From the IMG/VR virus record IMGVR_UViG_3300027976_000231, positions 1 to 23,203 of that record: 23,203 bases of DNA, one strand, 5' to 3'. Below are positions 14,552-21,118 of this stretch, one piece after another. The notes under the pieces are model-generated. The model saw only the letters and a program-made list of their open reading frames with translations. It ran no database searches and was not told the origin of the DNA. The position numbers were made by a program, and so were the translations under genes. This DNA comes from a virus. Position 1 is the stretch's first letter, and every line of letters starts with the position of its first letter.

Positions 14552-14892
14552 GTCAAATCAAGGCTACCTTTACCGGGAATGTTGTCGCCGACCCGGAGCG
14601 ACGAGAAGCAGGTGGGGCACCCCTTTTGGAGTTCCCTTTGTATGTAAACCACACCAAGAAAAACAAAGACTCGGGAGAGTATGTGAAGACTGGTGACGTG
14701 TCCAAGATTCGTGTCACTCTGTGGCGCGACCTGGCTGGCACGGATGTTCAGAAGGGTGACCTCGTTGAGGTTACCGCCACTCTGGTCGAGAAGGAGTTCG
14801 ACAAGAAGGACGGAACGCCCGGACGATCGATTCAGACTGACTATGTTGAGTCTGTGGTCATCAAGCACCGTAAGGAAGCTCAAATTTTCTAG
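14548..14892 (+). CDS. ssb: Single-stranded DNA-binding protein
   Basis: 114 residues beginning MSQIKATFTGNVVADPERRE, with the OB-fold pattern (FPLYVNHTKKNK, KIRVTLWRDLA, KGDLVEVTATLVEKEF). It binds single strands during replication and recombination. It is short: the flexible acidic C-terminal tail that recruits host partners in bacterial SSB is missing, as is common in phage versions. The start overlaps the nuclease stop (ATGA), with GGAGGAAGG upstream. Confidence 0.9.
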   Translation: MSQIKATFTGNVVADPERREAGGAPLLEFPLYVNHTKKNKDSGEYVKTGDVSKIRVTLWRDLAGTDVQKGDLVEVTATLVEKEFDKKDGTPGRSIQTDYVESVVIKHRKEAQIF

Positions 14893-14925
14893 GTGAAACC
14901 AGGGGCGCGACTGGCTAACGCGCAA

Positions 14926-14997
14926 TGACCACTAGCTCAATGGCAGAGCAGGGAGCTGTTAACTCCAAGGTTCCAGGTTCGAATCCTGGGTGGTCAG
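14926..14997 (+). tRNA. tRNA-Asn (anticodon GTT)
   Basis: 72 bases fold as a cloverleaf: acceptor TGACCAC/GTGGTCA, D stem GCTC/GAGC, anticodon loop CTGTTAA with GTT, T stem CCAGG/CCTGG with loop TTCGAAT, discriminator G. CCA is not encoded. The anticodon stem has one mismatch at its outer pair (G against A); all other stems are perfect. It lies inside the rightward operon between SSB and the second whiB, whose ribosome site begins just after it, so it is probably cut from the polycistronic RNA. Confidence 0.93.
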
Positions 14998-15011
14998 CGG
15001 AAAGGGGAAGC

Positions 15012-15305
15012 GTGACATATAAATCAGAACAGCTTTACAGGGAGCTAACAGAAAGAATCAGGGATAACAAGGGCGCTCCTTGTGAGATAGCTCCAGACAT
15101 GTTTTTCCTTGACAAGGACGACAAGATGGGTCGAGAGAAAATGCGGGTCGCAAAAGAAGTTTGCGGTTCGTGCCCAATGAGGCTACTCTGTTTGGAGTAT
15201 GCTTTGGAAGCAAACGAGCAAGATGGCATCTGGGGTGGTCTCACCCGAAACGAACGCAACGCTCTCAATAGGAAAAGGATTCTGACAAGTGCAAGACTTT
15301 ATTGA
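15012..15305 (+). CDS. Second WhiB-like iron-sulfur regulator
   Basis: 97 residues from GTG 15012, with AAGGGGAAG 5-6 bases upstream; the longer frame begins inside the tRNA and is rejected. Cluster cysteines are Cys24, Cys51, Cys54 and Cys60 (CGSCPMRLLC), followed by GIWGG at 72-76 and a basic C-terminus (LTRNERNALNRKRILTSARL), the more classical Wbl layout. It probably binds a 4Fe-4S cluster and sigma region 4, modulating host or phage promoters. It is clearly divergent from the Wbl at 12503, so the pair is not a recent duplication. Confidence 0.92.
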   Translation: MTYKSEQLYRELTERIRDNKGAPCEIAPDMFFLDKDDKMGREKMRVAKEVCGSCPMRLLCLEYALEANEQDGIWGGLTRNERNALNRKRILTSARLY

Positions 15306-17514
15306 AAAGGTGCTGGGGTCAGCCTCCGGCAACGCTTTCATTAGTCGCGCCAGCGGTAAGACGAACAGCGGTAAACTGAATATCAATGTTCATAAAACGT
15401 TTTTATATCCACAACAAATTGAGGAGATGGTCAAGTATGCAGAACAGTATGCCTCGGAGGATGTCTACCTTTCGCCGCTTCTTTATGGTGATCGGCGTAA
15501 CGATAAAGGTAACATTGCTCGCACTCCTGAGAATGCGCTAACGTCTCAGACCATTTATATGGACTCGGACTTGTGTGTTCCGGAGAAGTTCCGGCTCATG
15601 CCGAGTATCCATGTTGCCACGTCGAAGGGGCGCGGTCACGACTACTGGGTTCTTGAAGAGCCCGTCGACGCTAAACGTGCCGCCGAAATTGCCCACAAGA
15701 TTACAACAGCGCACAGAGAAGATGGGTGCGATCCATCTGGCTGGTCAGCTAATAAGGTGCTTCGGCTACCCAATACGGTTAACACCGGGCACGGATTTCC
15801 CGAGTCGGTGCTTGCCGAGATGTCCGATGTTACCTATGCCATAACCGACATAGAGAACGCTTACGAGGATATAGACGTGTACGAGCGCCCTGTAATGGGA
15901 CGCGTTACAGACTCTGTTGAGGTTGTGGAGCCAAACGACCTGCCCGATTATACGGACTCTTTGAACAAACTTCCAGCAAACGTTTTAGAGTTGGCGCTTC
16001 AAGAGCCGAAGGTTGGCTCCGGGGGCAACCGCTCCGAGATGCGCTACCGCCTGCTGTGCGAGCTGTTCCGATTAGGTGACCTTATCACCCACGACGAAGC
16101 GCTTGCTGTCGCCTGGAACGCTCCAGCGTCTCGCAAGTGGTCGGTTGAGGACCCTCGTGGCTTCAACGGCTTGCTAGCGGAAGCCAACAAAGCGTGGCTT
16201 GATATCCAATGGGAGTCGGGCATGGGCTTGGAGCCACCGGAGGAGAAGAGTACTGCCAAGTCGGTAGTGTCTTTGCTGTCCGATGACGAGCGCTCTGTCT
16301 CCAATGGTTACTCGTGTTGGGTTGATAGGTATGTTGGTTGGGCTGGTACCAAGCTGGCAAAGCAGAATGCGCCGTATGACAAGATGAACGGCTGGCTAAT
16401 TCTTTCGGCGGTGTTTTCTGACGTAGCGTTCATTCCGCGTAAGAACGGTCCCGAGGGATTGAACTTGTACACAATGACCCTTGGTGAAACCACGACTGGT
16501 AAATCGCAGGCTCTGAAAATTATGCGCACGGTTCTAGACGAGGCTTTTATCGAGGACAAGGGCTACAACCTTGGTGGTAACGCCAGCCCCAACGCTCTGG
16601 GCGAAAAGCTCCAGGAGCGCGATGGCAAGGTGTCGTTGTTCGGCAAGGACGAGGCGCATGGTTTGTTCAAGCAGTGGGCTACACAGGACTGGACAACGGG
16701 AATGATGGAAGATTTGGCTTTGCTGTACGATGGCATCGTGCCACCGATGTTGCGCGTGGGCAAGAAGGATATTGAGCGCGTTGCCAAGACACACTTCTTG
16801 ATGCACTTGATGGGCACGCCAGAGGAGATTACTAAGTCGCTGAATCGCGAGATGTTCAAGTCCGGGTTCCTTGCTCGATTTATTTGGGGCATTGGTGAAC
16901 CTCGCACGCTGACCAAGGAAGCGGTACGCGAAGAGGATTCGGATGGTACGGAAATCAGGTTGGGCTTTGAGCCGATGGCACGCCAATGGGCCGCCGAGTT
17001 CAGTGATGCCAAACGGAGACTTCGTGGAATGACCCCGAACGGCTACATTCCAATTCGTATCACCAAAATTGGTGCCGATCGAATGACTAAGGTAAAATGG
17101 GACTTAGCTAATTTAGTCAAGAAGAGTGACCCAAATTGGGATATTCTCAACCCGTCCCTAGTTCGTATGGGTATTACTATTCGCAAGTGCGCCTCCCTGC
17201 TGGCGTTGTCTGACGGTCTTAGCGAGGCGGATGTAAAGCACGTTGTCAAAGCAATCGCGCACGCTGAAGAGTGGGTCAAAAATTTGTTTATCGTGGCGGA
17301 ACAGATTAGTGCCAGCGACTTTGAGCGCAACTGCGACCTTGTGGAGCAATTTGTCAAAGAGCGTGACGGTAGGGTAAAATTAGAGTTTGTAAATCGCAGG
17401 TTCAAAGCCTGGAGAGTTCGGGACATTCAAGAGTCCATTGGTGCTCTTGTTTCGCAAGGGCGGATTCGTGAGGTCTCGGGAAAGGAAGGAAAGTGGCTAG
17501 AACTAAACCGTTGA
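15289..17514 (+). CDS. Primase-helicase: archaeo-eukaryotic-type primase plus DUF3987-like ATPase
   Basis: 741 residues from GTG 15289. The N-terminal domain looks like a primase-polymerase of the RepB-like type: catalytic acids in IYMDSDL (Asp92, Asp94), the His in SKGRGHDYWVL (His117), and RLPNTVN (159-165). The centre carries Walker A GETTTGKS (399-406) and a Walker B-like SLFGKDEA (449-456) of the DUF3987 helicase type. The last 70 residues look like a winged helix (FVNRRFKAWRVRDIQESIGAL). It would synthesise primers and unwind the phage origin. The gene overlaps whiB upstream by 17 bases and a small ORF downstream by 22. No separate DNA polymerase is seen in the window. Confidence 0.88.
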   Translation: MQDFIEKVLGSASGNAFISRASGKTNSGKLNINVHKTFLYPQQIEEMVKYAEQYASEDVYLSPLLYGDRRNDKGNIARTPENALTSQTIYMDSDLCVPEKFRLMPSIHVATSKGRGHDYWVLEEPVDAKRAAEIAHKITTAHREDGCDPSGWSANKVLRLPNTVNTGHGFPESVLAEMSDVTYAITDIENAYEDIDVYERPVMGRVTDSVEVVEPNDLPDYTDSLNKLPANVLELALQEPKVGSGGNRSEMRYRLLCELFRLGDLITHDEALAVAWNAPASRKWSVEDPRGFNGLLAEANKAWLDIQWESGMGLEPPEEKSTAKSVVSLLSDDERSVSNGYSCWVDRYVGWAGTKLAKQNAPYDKMNGWLILSAVFSDVAFIPRKNGPEGLNLYTMTLGETTTGKSQALKIMRTVLDEAFIEDKGYNLGGNASPNALGEKLQERDGKVSLFGKDEAHGLFKQWATQDWTTGMMEDLALLYDGIVPPMLRVGKKDIERVAKTHFLMHLMGTPEEITKSLNREMFKSGFLARFIWGIGEPRTLTKEAVREEDSDGTEIRLGFEPMARQWAAEFSDAKRRLRGMTPNGYIPIRITKIGADRMTKVKWDLANLVKKSDPNWDILNPSLVRMGITIRKCASLLALSDGLSEADVKHVVKAIAHAEEWVKNLFIVAEQISASDFERNCDLVEQFVKERDGRVKLEFVNRRFKAWRVRDIQESIGALVSQGRIREVSGKEGKWLELNR

Positions 17515-17675
17515 GAAAGGATTGGTACTTCGGTAACTTTCATCTCATACGTTATCCAATGTTGGATTCGGATACGATGCACGGCGTCTGTCTGGTTCTG
17601 TCAAAAAAACAATCATCAATACTCGAAGTTTATTTGGGTAGAAGAATTTATGTACTAACAAGGAGGAAATATTAA
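17493..17675 (+). CDS. Small basic hypothetical protein, 60 residues
   Basis: Starts at GTG 17493 with GGAAAGGAAGGAAA upstream, overlapping the primase-helicase stop. The product is basic and beta-rich (RKDWYFGNFHLIRYPML, SSILEVYLGRRIYVLTRRKY). No family recognised. Its TAA stop forms the first bases of TAATAT, the candidate -10 box of the sirtuin gene. The strong ribosome site is the main support. Confidence 0.58.
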   Translation: MARTKPLRKDWYFGNFHLIRYPMLDSDTMHGVCLVLSKKQSSILEVYLGRRIYVLTRRKY

Positions 17676-17678
17676 TAT
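17673..17678 (+). promoter_or_regulatory. Candidate -10 box for leaderless sirtuin mRNA
   Basis: TAATAT followed by 7 bases and ATG 17686. As at the portal gene, the TAA is the stop codon of the previous ORF. A good AAGGAGG at 17660-17666 is 19 bases from the ATG, too far for normal use, though it sits four bases before an in-frame ATT (17671). Confidence 0.42.
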
Positions 17679-17685
17679 AAGAGGA

Positions 17686-18465
17686 ATGAAGAAAGCGTTA
17701 CGGCTTCTCGAAGATAAAACGTTCTGCGTCATCACTGGCGCTGGACTAAGTACCGACTCGGGTATTCCCGATTATCGTGGTGAGGGTTCAGCACCCCAAA
17801 AACCGCTGGACTTCGAGCCATTTATTGAGAGTGCCGAGTATCGTAAAGAGTTTTGGATTGACGGGTACAAGGACTGGTGCGACTTTTCACCAGCCCAGCC
17901 CAATGATGCACATTTGGCGATCGCTTTGCTTGATCAGATCGGGTTTGTGAACGGTGTTATTACGCAAAACGTAGACGGCCTTCACTATAAAGCCGGTTCC
18001 GAAGTTGTTGCCGAGTTGCACGGAAATATGTACACAACATCGTGCCTGCGCTGTGGCTTCACGGTTTCAACAGAAGAGTTTGTTGACTTACTTGAGTTGG
18101 GTAACCCCAGCTTGCTCACAAATAATGTGGATACCGAGAACTTTTGGGTGCCTAACTGTTCTGCGTGCGCTGGTCCGATGAAGCCAGACGTGACCTTCTT
18201 TGGAGAATTGTTGCCATTGGGTGCGTTTGAGCTTGCTGGAGAAATAGCAAAAGATGCCGATGTGATTGTTGTTGCTGGCACCTCGCTAAATGTTTTCACT
18301 CCGATGACATTTATTCAAACCGCAAAGTCAATGGGCAAGCCTATTATTGTTATCAATCGTGGCAAGACAATGGTGGATAAGATGGCAAACTTAAAGATTC
18401 ACGCAAGTGTGTCTGATGTGTTCCCCGAGTTGTGTAACCAATTACCCATGCCGGTGTATATATAA
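17686..18465 (+). CDS. Sir2-family NAD-dependent protein deacylase (sirtuin)
   Basis: 259 residues, full length. NAD-binding GAGLS (18-22) and SGIPDYR (25-31), TQNVDGLH (93-100), catalytic His112 in ELHG, structural zinc site Cys120/Cys123 and Cys158/Cys161, PDVTFFGE (167-174), GTS (198-200) and NRG (224-226) are all present. Sirtuins remove acyl groups from lysine while consuming NAD, or in some cases transfer ADP-ribose. In a phage it might reprogram host enzymes, deacylate a modified phage or host protein, or act on NAD-based defence; no choice is possible from sequence. It follows the replication module and precedes the modification island. No sign of decay. Confidence 0.94.
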   Translation: MKKALRLLEDKTFCVITGAGLSTDSGIPDYRGEGSAPQKPLDFEPFIESAEYRKEFWIDGYKDWCDFSPAQPNDAHLAIALLDQIGFVNGVITQNVDGLHYKAGSEVVAELHGNMYTTSCLRCGFTVSTEEFVDLLELGNPSLLTNNVDTENFWVPNCSACAGPMKPDVTFFGELLPLGAFELAGEIAKDADVIVVAGTSLNVFTPMTFIQTAKSMGKPIIVINRGKTMVDKMANLKIHASVSDVFPELCNQLPMPVYI

Positions 18466-18466
18466 T
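18461..18466 (+). promoter_or_regulatory. Consensus -10 box for a leaderless mRNA
   Basis: Perfect TATAAT overlapping the last codons of the sirtuin gene, then exactly 6 bases (GGATAC) to ATG 18473, with no Shine-Dalgarno. Predicted transcription start is the A of the ATG. It would give the modification island its own promoter inside the rightward operon. Confidence 0.6.
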
Positions 18467-18472
18467 GGATAC

Positions 18473-18796
18473 ATGGCTGATTACAAGGTACCTGCTGGCG
18501 CGATTGCAGCAGCTAAAAGGGCAATTAAATGGATTGGTGACGGGAAAGCTGGTAAAGGCTTTACGTCTGTGGGGCGCGGTAGGGCGCAACAACTTGCGTC
18601 TGGCGGTACGGTTGGTCGGGAGACGGTTGTTAAGATGCGTGCGTTCTTTGCGCGGCACTCGAAGGCAAGCAAGGGTGCCGAGGGCTTTCGGGCTAACCAG
18701 GATGGATACCCAAGTCCCGGTCGGGTCGCCTGGGACGCCTGGGGCGGAGACGCCGGGGAATCGTGGGTAAACGGATTGAGCCTAGACAATGACTAG
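18473..18796 (+). CDS. Conserved phage protein with RHxxxxxxGF...PSPGRVAWDAWGGDAG signature, unknown function
   Basis: 107 residues from ATG 18473; the upstream extension would overlap the sirtuin and lacks any ribosome site. It starts MADYKVPAGAIAAAKRAIKW, is basic in the N-terminal half, has a helix (RETVVKMRAFFARHSK) and ends with GYPSPGRVAWDAWGGDAGESW. I recognise this last pattern from many phage genomes, both as a stand-alone protein and as part of head-gene proteins, but know of no function. The stop overlaps the next ORF (ATGACTAG). Confidence 0.8.
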   Translation: MADYKVPAGAIAAAKRAIKWIGDGKAGKGFTSVGRGRAQQLASGGTVGRETVVKMRAFFARHSKASKGAEGFRANQDGYPSPGRVAWDAWGGDAGESWVNGLSLDND

Positions 18797-18830
18797 AGAA
18801 GAATGGCTAGACAAAGGATTCTACAAAGAA

Positions 18831-18852
18831 GGGGACACAATGAGTGAGCAAA
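18831..18852 (+). repeat. 22-bp direct repeat, left copy
   Basis: Identical to 19917-19938. Contains GGGGACACAATGAGTGAGC, that is, a ribosome site, start codon and codons for MSEQ. It marks the left edge of the Mom-containing segment. Confidence 0.85.
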
Positions 18853-18862
18853 GTGTATATGG

Positions 18863-18908
18863 CGGTGGTGTGATGGAGCCTGCAATTGTAATCGGTGGGG
18901 CGCGTGTG
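18863..18908 (+). repeat. 46-bp imperfect direct repeat, left copy
   Basis: CGGTGGTGTGATG, 18 variable bases, GGTGGGGCGCGTGTG. The same blocks with the same spacing occur at 19855-19900, in the same frame; the variable part encodes conservative changes (EPAIVI against LPVVVV). Confidence 0.82.
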
Positions 18909-18972
18909 TTTCATGGTGATTGCCGTGAAATTTTGCGGGGGGATATAAAGCCCTGCACGAGGCTAAAGTAGC

Positions 18973-19641
18973 ATGGCGCTTGAAGGCTACGAGGTACACG
19001 CGATCAGCGCTAAAGAAGCGACTTATGTTGTGGTGAAGAATCATTATTTGCACAGGCGTGGCCCGGCATCGTATTGTTACGGGTTGTTTGATGCGCAAGG
19101 GTCACTGGTGGGTGTAATTACTTATGGGACACCGGCTAGTCCTTCACTGTGCAAAGGTGTTGCTGGCCCTGATGAGAAGGATTATGTGTTGGAGCTGACC
19201 CGGTTGTGGATTGCAGACATTACGCCTAAGAACGCGGAGTCTTTTCTTATCGGTAACAGCTTGAAACTGCTCCCGCCAGAAAAGAACATTATTGTCTCGT
19301 TTGCGGAGATACGGGCTGGGCATGTGGGCACTGTCTATCAAGCGACGAACTGGCTATACACCGGGCTGTCTGATCGCCATGTTGAGTGGCAGGTCGATGG
19401 GGTGGAGAGCAGTAAACACGGTAGGCATTTGTTTGATGAGTTTGGTGGGATTGAAGGGGCAAAGATTGCGCTGGGGGAGCGTCTGGTGCGTACTGAGCGC
19501 CCCAGGAAACATCGTTACATTATTTTGAGAGGGGACAAGAGGCGTAGGCGTGAGTTGCTTGGCAAGTTGAGGTACCAGGTTCAGGCTTACCCGCAAGCAA
19601 CTGATGAAATTCCGAAAGATTCTACTAAGGGGAAGTCATGA
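18973..19641 (+). CDS. Mom-like DNA adenine modification protein
   Basis: 222 residues. The segments VVKNHYLHRRGPASYCYGLFD (19-39), ITYGTPAS (49-56), VLELTRLWI (72-80), PKNAESFLIG (85-94), FAEIRAGHVGTVYQATNWLY (110-129), SSKHGRHLFDEFGG (146-159) and RPRKHRYIIL (176-185) match phage Mom-family proteins. Mu Mom, a GNAT-related enzyme, converts adenine in phage DNA to a methylcarbamoyl form and so blocks many restriction enzymes. Here it is enclosed by methyltransferase remnants and direct repeats. The start ATG 18973 has only a weak GAGG about 12 bases upstream; expression may depend on the TATAAT at 18461. A Com-like translational activator is not evident. The reading frame is intact. Confidence 0.87.
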   Translation: MALEGYEVHAISAKEATYVVVKNHYLHRRGPASYCYGLFDAQGSLVGVITYGTPASPSLCKGVAGPDEKDYVLELTRLWIADITPKNAESFLIGNSLKLLPPEKNIIVSFAEIRAGHVGTVYQATNWLYTGLSDRHVEWQVDGVESSKHGRHLFDEFGGIEGAKIALGERLVRTERPRKHRYIILRGDKRRRRELLGKLRYQVQAYPQATDEIPKDSTKGKS

Positions 19642-19787
19642 TTGATTATGCGTTGGAGTATGGGATTGATGTTGAGCGTTTGCGGTTGGAGCATCCTGTC
19701 CATCCTCGGCAGATAAGGTTACGCCGTAAGGATGAGTTGAAGGCTTGCGGTAATGGGGTTGTCCCTCAGCAGGTTGCGTTGGGCTAA
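19638..19787 (+). pseudogene. C-terminal fragment of a C5-cytosine methyltransferase
   Basis: 49 residues, overlapping the Mom stop as ATGA. The end, LRRKDELKACGNGVVPQQVALG, corresponds to the last conserved motif of C5 DNA methyltransferases (motif X, GN-V-P-Q). The catalytic Pro-Cys loop and SAM site are absent. It could be a remnant left by replacement of a methyltransferase gene by mom, or, less likely, a small retained protein. Confidence 0.55.
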
Positions 19788-19807
19788 CGAGCAGGAGGGG
19801 GAAACGG

Positions 19808-19852
19808 ATGAGCGGTTATTCTGACAATTTGTGGGTGTTGAAATGGGTATAG
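19808..19852 (+). other. 14-codon ORF with a strong ribosome site
   Basis: ATG 19808 follows AGGAGGGGGAAACGG and encodes MSGYSDNLWVLKWV before TAG. The ribosome site is far better than needed for such a peptide, so this looks like the beheaded start of a lost gene rather than a functional product. Confidence 0.35.
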
Positions 19853-19933
19853 AACGGTGGTGTGATGTTGCCGGTGGTTGTGGTGGGTGGGGCGCGTGTG
19901 CAAGAACCGATGACGGGGGGACACAATGAGTGA
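19853..19933 (+). pseudogene. Second methyltransferase N-terminal remnant
   Basis: The frame after the TAG at 19850-19852 reads NGGVMLPVVVVGGARVQEP, parallel to GGGVMEPAIVIGGARVFHG in the left remnant, then diverges just before the GDC motif and stops at 19933. An ATG at 19865 could start it. It is a shorter, diverged copy of the same gene beginning. Confidence 0.5.
19855..19900 (+). repeat. 46-bp imperfect direct repeat, right copy
   Basis: Partner of 18863-18908, offset by 992 bp. It lies inside the 22-bp repeat pair, but its order relative to the adjacent 22-bp copy is reversed compared with the left side. Confidence 0.82.
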
Positions 19934-19938
19934 GCAAA
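19917..19938 (+). repeat. 22-bp direct repeat, right copy
   Basis: Exact partner of 18831-18852. Here it supplies the ribosome site and first codons of the intact gene at 19926. Confidence 0.85.
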
Positions 19939-20270
19939 CTATCCAATTACCACTACCAATCTATCCAGCCAAGCCAACGGGTGCGCAGCTGGAGATGTTC
20001 AAGCAGGCCAAGGCTATGATCAAGACAGACATCCTTGTCCAGCTGGTGCGAGCAGTAAACGGCTCTCCCGGTAGAGTAATCGCCCTACGGGAGCACCCAG
20101 AGTTTCTTTGCGATTACGCTTTTGTAAAAGAGCCCTCGGAAAGTTCCATTCAGGCCGCAATGCGGTGGGCGCTTGGTGACCACGAGGATGCTCGCGCTGT
20201 TACAATAGTTTCAACACTAGAAAAAATATTTAAGGGTAAGGTGAGGGAAGTTGCCGTTTCAAAGAATTAG
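19926..20270 (+). CDS. Hypothetical protein, 114 residues
   Basis: Starts MSEQTIQLPLPIYPAKPTGAQ within the 22-bp repeat. The middle is helical and basic (LEMFKQAKAMIKTDILVQLV) and followed by CDYAFVKEPSESSIQAAMRWAL, which could form a small helix-turn-helix. No family recognised. It overlaps the next gene by 20 bases. Confidence 0.75.
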   Translation: MSEQTIQLPLPIYPAKPTGAQLEMFKQAKAMIKTDILVQLVRAVNGSPGRVIALREHPEFLCDYAFVKEPSESSIQAAMRWALGDHEDARAVTIVSTLEKIFKGKVREVAVSKN

Positions 20271-20805
20271 TAGTTCAACTCCAGTAAAGCATCCAGTTCT
20301 GGGACCATTTGATAGTGAACTGGACATTTTGCGTCGCAAAAGGTTTGAGGAACAGGAGCGCAAACGCGCACCAAGAATCCAGGTAGACCAGGTAATTACG
20401 CTCAACTCTTGGTTGATCGGTGTTCTTATTGCGTTTGTGGCTTCAGCTGTGGTGTCGTTCAATGGCATCACATCAGTGGCTGCGTTTGTGGGACTGTCTA
20501 ATGCGTGGATGGCGTACCTGTTTTTCTTCTTTATAGAGCTCATCTACTTGTTGTTCCTGGTCGCTTACTTGCTTCTGGAGTCGCGTGAAAACGAAAGCTC
20601 CGGTGGCGCTTTGGCGGGAATGATATTCTTCGCAACAATTGCCGTGCTAGCTAACGGTTTCCACACTTTCGACTACTGGGAGTGGGACTTCGCGGAGCCA
20701 CGCGCATGGGCTGGTGTTGTGCTTTCAGTTTCCGCACCAATTGCAATCATATCGGCCAGCAAGCTCGCAAGCCGCGTAATTTTTGCTCGGCCGCTAGTTG
20801 ATTAA
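20251..20805 (+). CDS. Four-span membrane protein, DUF2637-like
   Basis: 184 residues from TTG 20251, with GAGGGAAG directly upstream. A basic cytosolic N-terminus of about 50 residues precedes four hydrophobic segments near 54-72, 84-108, 119-137 and 153-172. The arrangement resembles DUF2637 proteins (SpdB-like) of actinobacterial plasmids and phages, some linked to plasmid spread; the match is from general layout only. Role in the phage unknown. Confidence 0.7.
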   Translation: MPFQRISSSTPVKHPVLGPFDSELDILRRKRFEEQERKRAPRIQVDQVITLNSWLIGVLIAFVASAVVSFNGITSVAAFVGLSNAWMAYLFFFFIELIYLLFLVAYLLLESRENESSGGALAGMIFFATIAVLANGFHTFDYWEWDFAEPRAWAGVVLSVSAPIAIISASKLASRVIFARPLVD

Positions 20806-21115
20806 CGAGACTGTAGAAGTTTTTGAGCCTTGGCACGAAGTATCGCTTAGCGAGCTGTCGGGTAGAACTCAGATGGGTCAGGCCGCAAAGCTCGGCTTGA
20901 CTCACGGTTGGGTTGTCAAGGTTGCTAAGACAAAATCCCGCACGGTAAAAGCGCACTCCGGCAAGGAGACCATCGAGGACAACTTCTGGGTCGGTGGGGC
21001 TAAGCCGAACTTCGAAAAGCCTGACCGCGTGTTCCTGGTGAACAAAATGTATATGAAGAAAAACATGGAGCACTGCGACTTTCTTGAATTGAAAAAGTTC
21101 ATTCTAGAAAATTAG
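20798..21115 (+). CDS. Hypothetical protein, 105 residues, TTG start
   Basis: Begins at TTG 20798 overlapping the previous stop; no clear ribosome site, so coupling or a later start is possible. It has a helix-turn-helix-like part (SLSELSGRTQMGQAAKLGLTH) followed by a basic beta-rich section (WVVKVAKTKSRTVKAHSGK, then DNFWVGGAKPNFEKPDRVFL). Possibly DNA-binding. Not recognised. Confidence 0.66.
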   Translation: MINETVEVFEPWHEVSLSELSGRTQMGQAAKLGLTHGWVVKVAKTKSRTVKAHSGKETIEDNFWVGGAKPNFEKPDRVFLVNKMYMKKNMEHCDFLELKKFILEN

Positions 21116-21118
21116 ATG

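Larger units (their letters stand above)
18789..18971 (+). pseudogene. DNA methyltransferase N-terminal remnant
   Basis: 60 codons from ATG 18789, or 43 from ATG 18840 with AAGGGG upstream. Residues GGGVMEPAIVIGGARVFHGDCREILRG carry the GDC-E-L phrase that opens DNA N4/N6 methyltransferases just before their catalytic part. It then changes to an unrelated sequence and stops two bases before the Mom-like gene. All methyltransferase motifs after this point are missing, so it is a truncated remnant, or a small leader ORF built from one. The 46-bp segment encoding GGVMxP...GGARV recurs at 19855. Confidence 0.6.

Noticed and set aside
14925-15011. N-terminal extension of the second WhiB
   Set aside because: It translates the tRNA-Asn gene; GTG 15012 has its own ribosome site.
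18407-18472. N-terminal extension of the 18473 protein
   Set aside because: Lies within the sirtuin gene in another frame, lacks a ribosome site, and the TATAAT-6-ATG arrangement points to 18473.
18831-19938. Insertion sequence or transposon explaining the direct repeats
   Set aside because: No transposase and no terminal inverted repeats; 22 bp is long for a target-site duplication and it carries gene-start signals. Homologous exchange fits better.
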